NCBI RefSeq assembly: GCF_042651965.1
Contig: NZ_JBHSDY010000002.1
Coordinates: forward strand, 186,001 to 250,000
Source: Castellaniella hirudinis
GTDB taxonomy: Bacteria; Pseudomonadota; Gammaproteobacteria; Burkholderiales; Burkholderiaceae_B
DNA: 64,000 nt
Direction of reading: 5' to 3'
Every line of letters starts with the position of its first letter. The first letter of the stretch is position 1. This document shows positions 63,011 to 64,000 of the stretch, one piece after another. A model generated the notes under the pieces. The model did no database searches and was not told the DNA's origin. It saw only the letters and a program-made list of their open reading frames with translations. The position numbers and the translations under genes were made by a program.

Positions 63011-64000
63011 TCAGACCAGGGCCTGGCCGTTGCGCACGAACGGCGGGCGCACGATTTCGGCGGGCAGCCACTTGCCGCGGATTTCGACCTCGGCTCGGTC
63101 GCCCGGCGCAGAACCGGCCGGCACGCGGGCCAGGGCAATCGAAAAGCCCAGCGTGGGCGCCATGGTGCCGCTGGTGAGTTCGCCTTCGCCTTGGGCGGTG
63201 CGGATCTTCATGTGACCGCGCATGATGCCCCGGTCGAGCAGCTTCAGGCCGACCAGTTCGCGGGCCTTCGAGGCGGCCTGCAAGGCGGCGCGGCCGATGA
63301 AGTCGCGGGACTCGTCTTTCATCGAAACAGTCCAGGCCAGGCCGGATTCCAGGGGGTGGACGGTCTCGTCCATGTCCTGTCCGTACAGATTCATGCCGGC
63401 TTCCAGGCGCAGCGTGTCGCGCGCGCCCAGGCCGCAGGGGCGCACGCCGGCTTGCGCCAGGGCGTCCCAGAAGGCCTTGACGGCAGTGGCGGACAGGACG
63501 ATCTCGAAGCCGTCCTCGCCGGTATAGCCGGTACGCGCCACCAGGGTGTTTTCATCGATCAGGGTGCCGGTGAAAGGCTTGAGGTCCTGGGTGGCGGGCT
63601 TCCAGTCGGGATGCACGGACCAGACGGCCTCGCGGGCGGCGGGGCCCTGCACGGCCACCATGGCCAGGTCACGCCGGGCGGCGACGGTCACGCCGAAATC
63701 GGCGGCCTGTTCGCGCATCCAGGCGAGGTCCTTGTCCGCCGTGCCGGCGTTGACGACCACGCGCCAGCGCTCCGGGGCGAAGAAATAGACGATCAGGTCG
63801 TCGATCACCCCGCCGTCGGGACGCAGCATGCAGGAATAGATGGCCTTGCCGGGCTGGCCGGCGATGCGCGACACGTCATTGGCCAGCAGATGGCGCAGGT
63901 AGTCCTGGGCGCGTTCGCCGGTGACGTCCACGTTGAGCATGTGGGACACGTCGAACATGCCGGCCGCTTTGCGCACGGCGTGGTGCTCTTCGAGCTGGGA
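63011..64000 (-). CDS. gcvT: Glycine cleavage T-protein (aminomethyltransferase), 5' end beyond the window
   Basis: GcvT passes the methylene group to tetrahydrofolate and releases ammonia. The frame is open to the window end: the last bases encode SQLEEHHAVRKAAGMFDVSHM, where the start of GcvT proteins normally lies some 30-40 residues further upstream. Visible motifs are GMFDVSHM, GGVIDDLIVYF, TGYTGEDGFEIV, LRLEAGMNLYGQDMDE and TSGTMAPTLG. The real start and the operon promoter (including any glycine riboswitch) are outside this window. Confidence 0.95.
   Translation of the reverse strand, partial: SQLEEHHAVRKAAGMFDVSHMLNVDVTGERAQDYLRHLLANDVSRIAGQPGKAIYSCMLRPDGGVIDDLIVYFFAPERWRVVVNAGTADKDLAWMREQAADFGVTVAARRDLAMVAVQGPAAREAVWSVHPDWKPATQDLKPFTGTLIDENTLVARTGYTGEDGFEIVLSATAVKAFWDALAQAGVRPCGLGARDTLRLEAGMNLYGQDMDETVHPLESGLAWTVSMKDESRDFIGRAALQAASKARELVGLKLLDRGIMRGHMKIRTAQGEGELTSGTMAPTLGFSIALARVPAGSAPGDRAEVEIRGKWLPAEIVRPPFVRNGQALV

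Noticed and set aside
63976..64000. gcvT starting at the internal ATG at 63976
   Set aside because: The frame is open to the window edge and encodes conserved GcvT residues upstream of that ATG, so the gene is simply cut off.

Overview
This window comes from a high-G+C betaproteobacterium, most likely Burkholderiales/Alcaligenaceae (the Bordetella, Achromobacter, Castellaniella neighbourhood). The basis is the base composition, the gene families and the gene order (purM/hda divergence, hda-HAD-pcnB-folK, mutL-miaA, tsaE-amiC, gcvTHP). The genus cannot be fixed from the sequence alone.

Regions. (1) 1-3146: molybdate uptake, with ModE running right and modABC running left, and a ModE-type operator upstream of modA. 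(2) 3240-4707: xerD and a YbaK-type deacylase. (3) 4704-12948: a compact leftward operon for import and breakdown of an unidentified, probably ureide/amide-type nitrogen compound. It holds TRAP genes dctPQM, an AllA ureidoglycolate lyase, a solute-binding-like protein without a signal peptide, a PuuE/allantoinase-like deacetylase and an amidase. A divergent LysR gene faces it across an AT-rich dyad. (4) 12959-14631: a cyclic-nucleotide-domain MscS channel and tRNA-Arg(CCU).

(5) 14743-44384 is the centrepiece: a c-di-GMP-controlled cell-surface adhesin system of the LapA type. lapG (periplasmic protease) and lapD (inside-out c-di-GMP receptor) lie at one end. The type I secretion machine (TolC, ABC transporter, HlyD adaptor, a 73-aa protein and a LuxR-type regulator) lies at the other. 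Between them are three substrates with the same N-terminal retention module, LapG-type di-alanine site and C-terminal secretion signal: adhesins of 1820 and 3156 aa, and a 595-aa mini substrate without RTX repeats whose linker is built from nine 15-bp repeats. All three carry the same promoter architecture about 100 bp upstream and a GC stem-loop terminator downstream. Embedded on the opposite strand is a two-gene unit of a secreted SGNH hydrolase and a lipoprotein. The likely logic is that the T1SS exports the substrates, the retention module holds them in the TolC pore, high c-di-GMP lets LapD sequester LapG, and low c-di-GMP frees LapG to cut and release them.

(6) 44973-58237: housekeeping genes (AEC permease, tsaE, amiC, dedA, mutL, miaA, nfeD, qmcA, purM, hda, HAD phosphatase, pcnB, folK, folA, tautomerase). 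(7) 58325-59401: a solitary YhcG-type PDDEXK nuclease. (8) 59643-64000: the glycine cleavage operon gcvT (cut by the window end), gcvH, gcvP. Several housekeeping genes have a -10-like hexamer 6-7 nt before the ATG, suggesting leaderless transcripts.
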